Below are positions 10,299 through 21,091 of a stretch of 64,000 nucleotides of DNA, piece by piece (positions within the stretch are counted from its first letter, which is position 1; each line of letters begins with the position of its first letter). The stretch lies in assembly GCA_009103225.1 (NCBI GenBank), contig RHPI01001132.1, positions 117,651 to 181,650 on the forward strand, given 5' to 3'. The position numbers and the translations under genes were made by a program. The notes beneath the pieces were generated by a model. It was not told where the DNA came from, did no database searches, and saw only the letters and a list, made by a program, of their open reading frames with translations. Source of the DNA: Chlorokybus atmophyticus (Eukaryota > Streptophyta > Chlorokybophyceae > Chlorokybales > Chlorokybaceae).

Positions 10299-11746
10299 TC
10301 ATCGCGCGAGCGCTACACATATCAGGGCAATATCACGCTCCCAGCACAAAGACCACAACTGAGGTAAAGCTTGCAGCACATAAGGCTCAAAAGCAGACAA
10401 CTTGTTCAGCATTTGAATTGCTTGTTGACAATCACCAGTAATGCGCACTGTACAGTGCTGGAGAGCATGCGTGCGCGCCACTTCAGTAAATGCTTGCACA
10501 TAAGCGAGTGCCTCCTTGACAGCCGACGGCAGTGACATATGCTCAGGCTTAAAGTTGCCCGCCATGCGAGGCCAAGTGCCTGTCGCCCCCCAACCAATTG
10601 TACCCGAAGCGTCCACATGCAGCTCAAGCAATATGGGGGGCTTCCACCAAGCATTGCCATCGTAAGTTTGCAAGCCAGCAGCAGCCCAATCACAGAAGTG
10701 TCTCAAAGCGTTCATATCACCCGCATTATCGTCCCATGCATCCGTGCCAATACCAGATGCATCAATTTGCGAGCATAAATGCTTGCAGGTGCAAAAGCTA
10801 GCTTCAGCGCAATCAATTTGCCAGCAATGCATGCTAGGTGGCGCTTGGTCGATACAGGAGCCTCTGCCAATTCTTTCATCAGCTGCAATAGCTTAGCCAA
10901 CTTGCTTGAGGGGACGGCAAAAGAGCCGGTCACTGTGTCCACCAGCAGACCCAACAACTGCACTACTTGTTCCGACCACAATTGGCTTTTCTTCACAAAA
11001 ATTTAGAAGCCAAGGGTCTTGAATAGACGCAATACACGGCGAATGCGCCAGCACAAATGCCAATGATTGGAATGGCTGAAGTGCATGTTGTCAATATAAG
11101 CCAGGCAAGGAAAACTAATTGCCCGCAAAGGCGTGAAGACACTAGACATTAAGGTCGTAAACAACCAGCTTTCTTGATTTAGGCCAAATAGCACTACAAT
11201 CCATCTGTATGTGACTCCAACATAGCGCAAAACCAAGTAAGGCTTACTGTCCTCATGAATGGGCACATGTTGATACCCCGAATTTAAATCTGCTGTCACT
11301 TGCCAAAAATGGCGCTTTGTGTACAACAATATATCGCGTAACCGATCATAACTAAAGGGAATGTGGCGCAAAAAAAGGTTGATATACCTCAGATCCATAG
11401 TGAGCCTCAAACGTTTCTCCTGCTCAACTACACCTATTCCAGTAACCACTGCCACATCATGCGCACTCACAACAGAGATTGCTTCTGTTTTGCCAAAGTT
11501 GGCCAATTTAGTGAAAACGTAATTGCGATGCATGGAGGCGGACTTGCGATTGCGAAACACAACTGGTGTTGGGAAAATGTGTGACAGAGTAGGTCTAATG
11601 TCATCAACACCAAAGCCTTCTGCCTTCATCAATGCATGTAATTCTTCCCACTTGCGTCGATTTAAAGTTTGAGTGCCCACCCATTGCAAGCGACGCCTAT
11701 AATGCAACCAGTCCAGCACAAATGTCTTCTTGCCTTGCATGGTCAA
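10299..11746 (-). pseudogene. Reverse transcriptase-RNase H of element K (disrupted)
   Basis: Three frame-shifted pieces (11746-11003, 10996-10712, 10832-10299) read as one RT-RNase H. RT marks include LRLTMDLRYIN and TADLNSGYQHV. The active site reads YIDN instead of YIDD: a GAC to AAC change removes the second catalytic aspartate. RNase H begins at the VDASGTIGWGA block, followed by KEALAY and ITGDCQQAI, supplying the expected acidic residues. The match is to the DIRS/Ngaro type of RT rather than gypsy or copia. No methyltransferase domain was seen after RNase H. Confidence 0.75.
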
Positions 11747-12479
11747 TCACAACCTTGTGGTCCATACTGTAAGCCGTTGCTGTAAAGTGGCTGCTACAAA
11801 GTTCTCCGCATCCCGAGTTTCAGTGCATAGCTGTTCTGCTCAATGGGTTGCAGAGTTGAGATACTCTTCAAGGTCATTTTACACATGTGACAACTCTGCA
11901 TCTATAGAACGGATGTCTTCTTGCTGCTGTGTGGCAGGTACGCTCGCAACAGTGTGTGGCACTTGTGTAATAACATTAACATGCTCCTCTACTGGAGGTA
12001 TATGGTCCACTGCCAATGCTGGCATTGCAGGATCCCACTCTGCTTGGATGCAGTCATCCTCAAAAAAAGCACTAATAGCGACCCGTTCGTCAGGTGTGCT
12101 ATGTCTGCACACATGTAAGTCGATTAAGCCATGCCAAAGTTGACTAGTAGTTTCAGCTATGCCAACTGTACTTGTCCAGCAACATACAGCTGTGCATCAT
12201 GCACACATAATATCGTCAGCATTGAAGACCTGCACATGTAGTATACAACGGTACATGACCCAAACATGCATACATGCGCATTTACGCGCTGCTATGATAC
12301 ACCAGCACCTCCTGACATGCACTGCCACTGCACACGCGCACTCGCGCATTGCTGTAATACACACACCAGCATCTTTGACATGCATTGCCACTGCACTACT
12401 TAGCAGATGTATTGGCTGCACTACTCACTGCTGCAAGGCCAGGCGCTACTGCTCTTGCATGGGTACATAATATGCTTCT

Positions 12480-14062
12480 TACTGAACTGGCATAGCCTGC
12501 TGACTGTAATTGCGGCCTCCGCGACCATAATCACCACGACCACCACGGCCGTAACCATTATGGCCGCGACCACGCTGAAACGGGGTGCTCCCTTTTTATG
12601 TAACAGAGCGCCTGCAGGCGCACCATTGCAAGTATGTTATGATGTGTAACAAACTTCCAATGAGACTCACAGGTATGACTGTGCTCAGTGCGACCAGTTG
12701 TGCTACTACTCTACCATACAAGTGATGTGCACCATCACATGAATAAGCGACGTGCCCTGCTTGACAAACATGACAGGGACCCAAGCGTGCATTGCTCTAT
12801 TAACATGGTGCTGCAGCTAGTGTTGACGAACGGGCGCACGTAGCACCATGTCTGACGGCAACTGTTGTGCACGCAATATGCACACATTGTGCGACTTGCT
12901 GAACAGGCGTGCATAGCACCATTACAAATGATAGCAGCTGCTAAACAGGCTGCATGCACACATTGTGCGTGTTTATGAGCAGGCGCATTGCACCATTACA
13001 TTGATCAGCAGTGGCCAATCATACTGCATGCACACATAATGTGATTTATGCTTGAGCAGTGTGCACATGCCAGCGCTTTGCTTCTATGTTGTGAGACAAC
13101 TCTCAGATCAACAACTTGTTGAACAGACTTATTGAGGAATAGAAGTCTTGGCCTTTTGCATGGCTGCCTTGCCCTGGAAGCTGTAGGCGAGCTGTATCAA
13201 GCGGCGCATGACCTTGGCCTCCTTGTGTTTGCAATTGATGCGAGCATCGTTGATGATACCCCGCACCCCACTCGCAAAGGCTGTTGCAAAGTCTACATTT
13301 CCGTGCACATGCGTGAGCAGCATCTGATACAGGAGTGCCACCAACTGCGCAACTGGCGGACCTGTGAAGAGAGCGCGGCCAATTGCCTCGAAGCAGCCTT
13401 GCACGCCAGCAGAGAGCTTGCGCGTGCAATGCTCCTCCCACAAAGCATATGTCTCCAAGGGATTAAACAGGCGCTTGATGAAGCCTGTGCGCTTGATGTA
13501 CTTGGTATGCTTGTCTCCAAAATCGGAGCTGTCCACATCAGAGGAGGAGGATGACGAGGAGGACGTGTGCTTATCCTTCTTCCTTTTGTTCCTCTTGACT
13601 TTCTTCTTTTTGTTTACCTCTTCCTTCTCCCCTGAAGAGGATGATACCTCCCCTCTAATATGCCTACGCCGAGGCACCTTGAGGAGCGACCTCCAAGGGC
13701 TGTGCAGCGTCTCCCAGCGTCACGCCCTAAGCCAGCGTCACGACATAACGCCTTTTGGCATGACCAGTCTCCACACATGACTTTTGCGGCGGTGGCGAGG
13801 CTATTGGCTCAGCAGGCTGCGTAGCCTTGCGCAAATTGCGCGCACGCCTATTCCCCTCATTGGTCGCTTGTTCACCTTCAGTGGCCGCTTTCTTCCGGCA
13901 ACGCTGCCCGCCCGCAGCCGCAGCTCGTTTCTTCAGCGGCATTGGGCACTCTTCCCCCCAAACTATCATCGAACTTTCGGCCATCGCCAGCAGTGTCGCC
14001 AGCAACGCCGTCGGTGAAGTGATGGCCGTAACTGCCTCTGTTGCTTGACACACGTGTGTCAA
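12480..14062 (-). pseudogene. Gag-like region of element K (several broken frames)
   Basis: The start lies inside the A1 repeat. An N-terminal basic, alanine-rich piece (14062-13727) is followed by a frame with a serine/lysine-rich stretch and a helical domain (13677-13129). Further down, near 12780, is a knuckle-like CHVCQAGHVAYSC (CX2CX3HX4C, one residue short of the usual spacing). After one in-frame TAA comes an arginine/glycine/tyrosine-rich tail (about 12592-12480, with RGRG, GYGRGGRG and YGRGGRN) typical of RNA binding. Stops and frameshifts make it non-functional. The function assignment is by position and composition. Confidence 0.55.
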
Positions 14063-14168
14063 GCAACAAAGGCAAACCCTACCTTAGACCATATATGTTA
14101 AGCACTTACTCATCAATTTATCAAACGAACCTCGCCGGCCCAAAGTTGGAGCCGACGAGTAATGCCCA
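13971..14168 (-). repeat. Element K terminal repeat A1
   Basis: The 5' end of element K in RT sense; partner of A2 at 8152-8337. It contains the first codons of gag, so A2 carries a dead copy of the gag start. Confidence 0.75.
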
Positions 14169-14174
14169 AACTAT

Positions 14175-14203
14175 AACCGCAAGTACCACCGGTACGTGCG
14201 GTT
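14175..14203. repeat. Near-perfect hairpin just outside repeat A1
   Basis: AACCGCA, one base, GTACC, ACC loop, GGTAC, one base, TGCGGTT. Twelve of 13 positions pair. It lies 7 bp beyond the end of element K. Confidence 0.65.
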
Positions 14204-14207
14204 AACC

Positions 14208-14275
14208 TGTTGAAAACTAGTAATGCGCCTATTGTATGTGTATGCGCCTCTTACATACAAGTGTGCACAGTGTAT
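14208..14275 (-). mobile_element. Truncated LTR of family A
   Basis: Begins TGTTGAAAACTAGTAATGCGCC, matching the LTR-A end, with CTCTTACATACAAGTGTGCACA following, then loses similarity. About 70 bp remain. Confidence 0.6.
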
Positions 14276-14413
14276 GCTCATGCCTTATGGCGTAAGCTTA
14301 CCCCTTGCGCCCAAGAGGTACCATGCGTGCGTACAGTATACGCATTAGTCCAAATGCACTTAGTCATGTCCCATTTTGCATGTGTCTTGGACGCTTTGCG
14401 CCTCATATGTGTT

Positions 14414-15130
14414 TTAAGTGGGCGTTAGGTGTGAGCAGCTACTAGCGAAAGTAGAAGAGAATCGGTAGATCTGTTTAAACGCTTCCTTTCGGGCCCCCAC
14501 ATTAATACCCATAGAGGACAGCACTTGCAACAGCACTACAATTGAAGAGAGGGTGGGGGGCATCGAAGTGGGAGTGACAGCAGTTAAGGAATCCATCTAG
14601 TGATGCGGACTGGCCGTCTCCTCCACCATGTCACACCAAGCCCGTGCCTGGCTGGTGGCAGGCTGCTGAAGCCACTTAGTGAGAGGAGGTTGTGGGGGGA
14701 AGGAACCACGTTGCACACCGTGAGCACCCATAGGTTGGGTCGGCTTGTGCTTGCAATGCACCTCGTGCCATCCAACCTCCAGCGCGCTTGCAAATATGGG
14801 AGGAGCAGGCTCTGATGGTGCTGGTGGTGAGGTTGTTGAGAATGGACGCGGAGCTGCTCCGGTGGAAGCATTGGCAGCTGGCGCTGGCATTATTAAGGGC
14901 GAGCCAGCAGCAGGGAGAGTGGATGAGGTGGGTGTGAGCAGGGGCCGTTCTGCTAGTTGCTCAGGCAATGCCTTTAGGCATTAAGCACGCGTGCGCCCAG
15001 TTTGTTTGCGAAGAAAGCCGGTAAAAGGGGAGAATGAGGTGACAATGGCCACCGTGTAAGTCAGCCAAGCCTCCGCTTGACGAATATGAAGGGAGAGTTG
15101 TTTGGGGACAGTGATGTCAGGGAGAGTTGA
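14414..15130 (-). pseudogene. Unrecognised proline-rich open frame with two internal stops
   Basis: One minus-strand frame stays coherent from about 15130 to 14414, broken only by a TAA near 14979 and a TAG at 14597-14599. It has a helical start (with HIRQAEAW and FTGFLRKQTG), a long alanine/proline/serine-rich middle and a helical tail. I cannot assign a family. Position and style suggest a retroelement gag remnant. Confidence 0.35.
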
Positions 15131-15279
15131 AAAGCGGCATCTTGTCTTAGAATTTTTTAAGGGAGGGCGGGCAGCGTTTGAAGAAGGACGAAGAGCCGGG
15201 CCGATTTGTCAAAAGCGTTGCACTGCAGCATGAACGAATTAAAGCAACACTTGACGCATTCTCGAAAGGGAGATTCAAG

Positions 15280-15330
15280 AGCGTGTGCTTCGCTGAGAGG
15301 ATGCTCAGTCCTCTCAGCAAAGCACACGCT
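15280..15330. repeat. 22-bp hairpin with 7-nt loop
   Basis: The arm at 15280-15301 and the arm at 15309-15330 are reverse complements with one mismatch (arms AGCGTGTGCTTYGCTGAGAG plus GA). A weaker extension with a bulge adds about 4 bp. No protein explains it. Confidence 0.75.
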
Positions 15331-16020
15331 TTGGTGTGCCATTGCATGGGGGGAGCTTGTGCTTTTTTGCACGTGCGAAACTTGTTTTGCCCATGAGACG
15401 TAGGAAAAGGCACAATGTACAATTTGTGTGCCAGCTATTGGGTGCGCAAAAGACAGCAAACTACTTGTGCCACCGTCCGTGCACATTAACTGCAGCCAAG
15501 TGCTACGCAAACACGGATAGCAAAAACTAGTGCAGGTGTGAAAGGGAAAGAGAACACCGAGGTACGAGCGCTGAGCACACTCTGTCACTCCTTATAACTT
15601 GACTCAGTAATAGTGAAACCTAGACAGTCTAATTACTCCATCAAGACAGTAGAAAAAAGCTATAGGGGATGCACATACCAATACAACATTGGCTAGAGGC
15701 CCCACCAGGCGTGGTAGTGGTGCCTGAAGCGGAGCTGCCGGCCGGGTGCCAGGGGGCGCCCGCAGTTTAGGCCAAGCCGTTGACTGCCGGAGAGTTAACA
15801 TCGTGCATCATGTTCTTCGTAGAGGCAACTTTTTTTCACTTTAAGCGTGGAAAAACGAAAAGCTTAAATAATCAGCGCCTACCACCGATCTTGGAAAGCC
15901 TTGATCAACTTCCATCATTAGGTAAGCAAAACCCTAAAAGAGCAAGTTGAGCGCAGGAGAGCAAATCTGACCAGAGTTACACACGCACTATTGCAGCCTC
16001 ATAGCGCCTATTCAAAACAG
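15331..16020. other. No recognised feature
   Basis: Mixed-composition DNA without a supported gene. Short frames are present on both strands, but none matches a family. Confidence 0.4.
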
Positions 16021-16076
16021 CTGCACTCCGCAGCAAGTGCTGCAAGAACTACACACAGTGCGGAGTGCAGCACTTG
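16021..16076. repeat. Interleaved inverted repeats
   Basis: CTGCACTCCGC (16021-16031) pairs with GCGGAGTGCAG (16060-16070), and CAAGTGCTGC (16034-16043) pairs with GCAGCACTTG (16067-16076). The right side is a permuted inverted copy of the left, so two mutually exclusive hairpins can form. Confidence 0.6.
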
Positions 16077-16729
16077 TTATCTCCCCCACCGCAGCCGCTT
16101 TTGCCCCAGGATTAGCGTCGCTTAATTGCCGCCACCACAACAACGGTCAATTGCCACGGTTAAAACATCCGCTGCACTGCCCCGCCAGCGCGAAACCCCA
16201 ACGACCGCAGGCGCACAGCGGGTGGGCGAGCGGCTAGCCTGGGCGGAGCCAAGCCCAGCCACCCTCCACAGGTTCACACCCCACTTAGCCCCCCCTCCCT
16301 ACGCTGCTGCTGCTGCTGCCGCCGCCACCGCCCTCAAGCCTCTACCCTATACAAGCCTAGCAATAACTTTTGTGCAAAGTGTTAGAAGCATACGAGCACG
16401 GAGTTACTGACAAAGTCAAAGCCTCGTGCACTTAGCTTCCAAATTTCATAAACAATCAAGGTCATTAGGGTCAAATGTATTGTAATATGACATCGGCTAT
16501 GATGCGAACCATGCTAAAATCGGATTCAATCGCGCTCCGCTTGAGGCTATCCGCCTCATTATAATAGTCTCAACGAGTAATTTTCTTTTGGGGTCATTTG
16601 AGACCTCCAACAAATGGCGTTTTTGCCACCGCAAATCATTCAATTACCAATTTTCATTCACAGAGAGGCCTAAATCGTCTAGTACAGTCCACATTATAAT
16701 CATAATCAACGACAACTAGCCCCCACGCC

Positions 16730-16887
16730 CGACGCAAAGCTTACAAACGCCCCCATAAGCTTGCAATGTCATAAGCAAAATTACATCAAGGCTTGCAACA
16801 GCCTTGTCAGCAGCCCAACGCAAAGCTTACAAACGCCCCCATAAGCTTGCAATGTCATAGTCTAAAATACATAAAGGCATGCAACAC
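16730..16887 (+). repeat. Tandem duplication of about 80 bp
   Basis: A unit starting CGCAAAGCTTACAAACGCCC and running through AAGCTTGCAATGTCATA to CAGCAGCC is present twice, at about 16734-16813 and 16815-16890, with small differences near the middle. From 16890 to 17380 I see no feature beyond a short CA run at about 17297. Confidence 0.65.
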
Positions 16888-17388
16888 CCTTACCAGCAGC
16901 CTCAAGATGCGCAGAAGCCCCTTCCCACATGTGGGCAACACTTTCCCACAGATCGGATGTCAGAAACGACACCGTTTTAACCTTAAGCAATACGTTAGCG
17001 ATATGCAATACACGCTTACAACTAGAGAGCCGGTCACGCACCAAGCAATACCAAGACCCGTGCCCTACCCAGTATGGGTACTCGAGAAGAACTCAAAGCG
17101 TGGCATCATCTTGCAGGTGTTTGCGGCTATCATCTTCGCGAGTTGCTGCTCGCGTTGCTCTTTCATGAAGGCATTGGCCGCGACCATGGTTTGCAGCTGG
17201 TTTTGTAGCTTTGTAACCTGGACCGCGAGTGCATTGACAACTGATTAATTAGTGTTAAAGCAACATTTGCTCGCGCACAAGTACGCAACAAGTGTAATGT
17301 TGAACACACACACACACAAGGTCAGCTGTGCACGCAGCTGCACTCACAAATGCACGCAAATAGTGTGCAAACTACTCTGCGAGCATGG

Positions 17389-18830
17389 TATCGTGCTCGA
17401 TGTACACTATATGCAAGCGAGCAGTTTGCAACGATGATGACAAGCATTGGGAGCGAGCAGCTCGAGGATGGTGCTAGCATCATGTGGTGGGGCAAGGAGT
17501 TCCAGGTTAGCTTTAGGGCAGTATAGGCGTGGGAGCTTGTGCATGCTGATGTGCATATGCGAACGACAAGTTGGCTGTGTGGGGGTATTGAAGGTTAAGC
17601 ATACGAGGTTTGCTTGTATAGTAAGCTTATGGTACAATTAGCTTGTTAATGTTATTTAGACCACGTGCGGCGGTTATGCCATGGGAGTTACAAGTGACAG
17701 GAGTTATGGGAGTTTAAGAGTTGACATTTATGGTCAACTTTGACTTTGTACGTTGATTGGTGTTTGCTAGTGTTGACTTTCATTGCTGACTAGAGTTGAC
17801 TTCACCACAAGTTAAGTAGGTCTTTTAGTGTTAACTAGCTTAGCATATAAGTCAATGTGCGTGGCGCATATAAGTGAAACTGCAATGAATTTCTCTTTGG
17901 TGTTGACCTGCTTGTATGTTGCACTTGCTGTTCCCCTAGTGTGAGCGTATGCATGAGGTAGGGCGCATACATGCGTACCAGTCCTCAAGACTTGGTGGAG
18001 AAGGCATCCTTTGTACGTAGAAGCTTGGTGAGTTTTGCTTGGTGCCGAATGCGAGCAGCACTTGGTGGAGGAGGCGTCCTTTGTACATGGGAGCTGGTGT
18101 ATTCTAGCTTGGAGTGTTGCAGTGAGTGAAGTACTTGCATGGCGTGCTAAGAGTGCTTGGGAGCTACCTACTCAGCAGCATGGTGGTAAAGTGTGATGCT
18201 TGGATATGAATAGGAGAGGAGTAGCTAAGCTTGAGAAGCGTGGAGGTTACACTCTGCAAGCATGGTATGTGCTCAAGGTACACTATATGCAAGCAAGCAG
18301 CTCACAAAGATGATAACAAGCATAGGGAGCAGAAAGGTCGACATGGTGCTAGCATCATGGGGTGGGGCAAGAAGCTCCAGGTTAACTTTAAGACAACGAC
18401 AGCGCGGGAGCTTGTGTGCACATTGATGTGCAGATACACATAACAAGTTGCCTGCATGGGAGTGTTGATGGTTAAACATATGAGGTTTGCTGGTATAATT
18501 TGCTGATAGAATAGTCAGCTTGTTTATGTTCCTTAGACCATGTGCGACGGTTATGCTATGGGAGTTACAGTCAACAGGAATTATGGGAGTCATGGGAGTT
18601 ATAATAGTCAATTTTGGACTTTTACCGCTGACTAGTGTTGACTAGTATTGACTTTGACCGTTGACCAATGTTGACTAGCTTAGTATTGAAGTCACTGTAT
18701 GTGGCGCATACAGGTGGAACTGCAATGCATTTCTCTTTGGTGTTGACATGCTTGCACGTTACACTTGGTGTTCCCCTAGCGCGAGCGCATGTATGAGGTA
18801 GGGCGCATATATGCAGACTAGTTTTTAACA
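17389..18830 (+). mobile_element. Short LTR-family-C element with two direct LTRs
   Basis: LTR copies at 17586-17990 and 18473-18830 share TTGA(A/T)GGTTAA near the start, the GTGCG(G/A)CGGTTATGC block, GTTGAC repeats and a TATGAGGTAGGGCGCATA end. The 197 bp before the first LTR (17389-17585) repeat the 209 bp before the second (18264-18472). The order is therefore internal tail-LTR-internal-LTR, as expected for a tandem or recombined element that lost its outer 5' part. The 480-bp internal part has no coding capacity that I can recognise. Confidence 0.6.
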
Positions 18831-19176
18831 GCCTACATTTTCGAGACAACATCACTATTATTGGCAGTGTTCAATAACATCCAATATACAAACCAAACAC
18901 TTTCTCAAGCTATGCACAACTCTAGCATGGGCGTAGCCCATAACTTGTTAATCAAAGCTATTGCATACACATTGTTCAACATTCACACGCATGGTCGAAT
19001 TTGTGCAAGCTACACAATGGAGCCGTTGGGACTCAGTATAGTTCAAGCTGAGCCACAACACGATGTCTACAATGGTATCTACAGTGGTACCTACAATGGT
19101 ACCCATCACGACCGGCATATTGCCCATGCTAATAGGAGGCGCTTATGCCCGGCTATATACATGCTCGAGGAGTTTT
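18831..19176. other. No recognised feature
   Basis: 346 bp between elements. Contains small GGTA(T/C)CTACA-type repeats near 19065-19110 only. Confidence 0.4.
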
Positions 19177-20190
19177 TGTTGAGAAATAGTGATGCGCCTA
19201 GTGTGTGTGTATTTGCCTCTTACATACAAGTGTGCACACACTAAGGACAAGTGCAGCAAGCATGCCAACCATAAAAACAATGTGCGACCCACTGTATTAA
19301 GCAGTATACAGTGTCTTATATACTATGCTACTAAGCACTAGTCAACACTAGTCAACTCTGGTCAACACTAGTCAACACTAGTCAATGGTTAAAGGCAACG
19401 GTCAAAGTCAAAGTTGATTATGGTTGACCGTAACTGCCGTAATTCCCGTAACTCTCGTAACTCCCGTAACCATAAAGGTTAAGCTGATCATACCAACTAC
19501 ATGTAGGCGCCGCCTATACATGTACTTTCTACAACCCATAACATTTAACACTCCCACGCGAGCAGCTTGACCTTGAACTCCAAGATCTTCTCGCAAGCTT
19601 ACCCACATTAACTTACTTCATTGAACACTCCCACGGATGTTGCTCCCATGGACTTGATGCTTGTCTCCATGACACCATCCTTCTCCTCGTGCTACCAAAA
19701 GGACTATCAGGTTCCAATACTCCTCGTTTCCTCCTCATAGTTGTCGCATCAGGTTCCACCACGCCACGCCTGACCTTGCTCAGGTGGTTTCGAAGACTCC
19801 CTCAATGGCAAACTATGCCATAATCTACACTGAGTTCTCTACCTTAGCAATGCTGTACCAGAATGTAGGCCGTGCAAGGGTTAATCAGACCCTTCTACCA
19901 AGGGAAGCACCCCTCCCATCTCCTGTTAGCTAGCAATACAACGCAGTCCTTGCATGTCAATCAAGTGAAGTGTTCTACCCAGTACCGCACACCTGTGTGC
20001 TACCATAAACAACAGCTATGCAACCTCTAGTGTATGCAGCTCAACACTAGCAACTACTCATAGGCTAGCAGTAACTCTCATAGACATTTGTGTCTGCGAC
20101 CTCCGTCTACGCATGTCCTTCACGCGCCCTTGCAGTGGGAGGGGACGGACGAACACCATCCGCTGCAACTCCTTGAGGTCCTCACCAATG

Positions 20191-20969
20191 CTAGAAAGCA
20201 ATCGCCATCATGGCGTGCTTCTCCTTAGTGGCCTCATCGTGGATCCTCTTGTGGCACTCGCGAATGAAGTGGCGCTGCATCTTGCAGTAGTGACACTCTT
20301 GGTCACGCGATAGCTTCCCACCACCTGCTTTTCTCCTGCTTCGTGTGTGTTGAGAAGATAAGGCAGCAAGTGCGATAGGTTCTCCACCATTCTCCATCTC
20401 CTGAACATCCAACTTGCCTTCCACAGCTAGCAGCTTAGGCACTACATCATCAAACTTCAAAACCACATCCGAGGACTCAAACACAGCTACTAGCGTGGCA
20501 AAGCTCTCTCCTAAGCCAGCTAAGACTGCCCACGTCACCTCCTCTTCCTTCACATCATGGCCCACTGCTGCAAGGTCTTGCCAAAGCTCCCTTGCACACG
20601 AGATGTACTTCTGGATTGGTTCTTTGTGCTCCATCTTCAGAAGTGTCAGCTTGCGTCTCAGCTGCAACTTGCGCAAGTTGTATTGGCCTTGAAGAGGGTG
20701 TCGAAGACCTCCCACGCCTCACGTCCAGTCTTGCAATCCGCAATAAGAGGGAGATGGAAGTCTTTGACGTGCAAGCCTATCAGCGTAAAAGCTGATTGTG
20801 AGTTCTCTGTCCAGGTACCAGCGTCACCTGTAATTGGCCGCAATGATGTGGAGGAGGTGGGGTCGACAAAACTCCACAGCGTCTTACGGATCAGCACCAA
20901 CTTCATCGACCATGAAGCATAGTTGTGCAGATCAAGCGACTTGAAGGGAATCCTACCTGTGTCAGCCAT
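20191..20969 (-). pseudogene. Copia-type Gag (UBN2-like with zinc knuckle), frameshifted
   Basis: Starts with MADTGR and a SLDLHNYASW block like the DUF4219 head of copia Gag, runs to about 20680, and continues after a frameshift in the frame 20715-20191. The second part has the UBN2 core (ELWQDLAAVGHDVKEEEV; WAVLAGL) and a CCHC knuckle (CHYCKMQRHFIREC, CX2CX4HX4C). Gag packages the element RNA. It is homologous to the gag of copia element B. It ends in TAG with no pol after it. Confidence 0.75.
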
Positions 20970-21077
20970 TACTTGCTACACAATTGTACAGCTCACCCTC
21001 TCCCTAAGAACACTTAGCTAGTGGCCTTTTATGCTCAACACTTTCTCTCACTAGTACAAGCAATCACACAAGCGAGT

Positions 21078-21091
21078 GTGGGCCCATAACC
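21078..21091 (-). other. Primer-binding site complementary to the initiator-tRNA anticodon arm
   Basis: Directly inside the 5' LTR the minus strand reads GGTTATGGGCCCAC. This is complementary to the GTGGGCCCATAACC anticodon arm of plant initiator tRNA-Met. The same 14 bases occur at 39609-39622; a variant (GTTTATGGGCCCAC) is in element B at 52960. Confidence 0.75.

Larger units (their letters stand above)
7746..14168 (-). mobile_element. DIRS-group (Kangaroo-like) tyrosine-recombinase retrotransposon, element K
   Basis: Read on the minus strand the layout is A1 repeat, gag, RT-RNase H, then the recombinase gene on the opposite strand, then B1-A2-B2 repeats. There are no LTRs and no DDE integrase; integration would be by the tyrosine recombinase, which is the defining feature of the DIRS group. 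The recombinase on the plus strand meets RT/RNase H tail to tail at about 9.9-10.3 kb. I recall a comparable inverted recombinase in the Volvox Kangaroo element, but cannot check it here. Frameshifts, stops and an altered RT active site show this copy is dead. Confidence 0.75.

Noticed and set aside
10299-11746. Alternative reading of element K as two unrelated elements facing each other
   Set aside because: The A and B repeats enclose both the recombinase and RT/gag in the exact split-repeat order, so one element is the simpler explanation.
15157-15588. Overlapping frames with cysteine-rich translations
   Set aside because: They exist on both strands around the 15280 hairpin, and none matches a family.
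16726-18830. CRISPR-like or satellite array
   Set aside because: Repeats are two-copy duplications and LTR pairs with unequal spacing, in a eukaryotic context.
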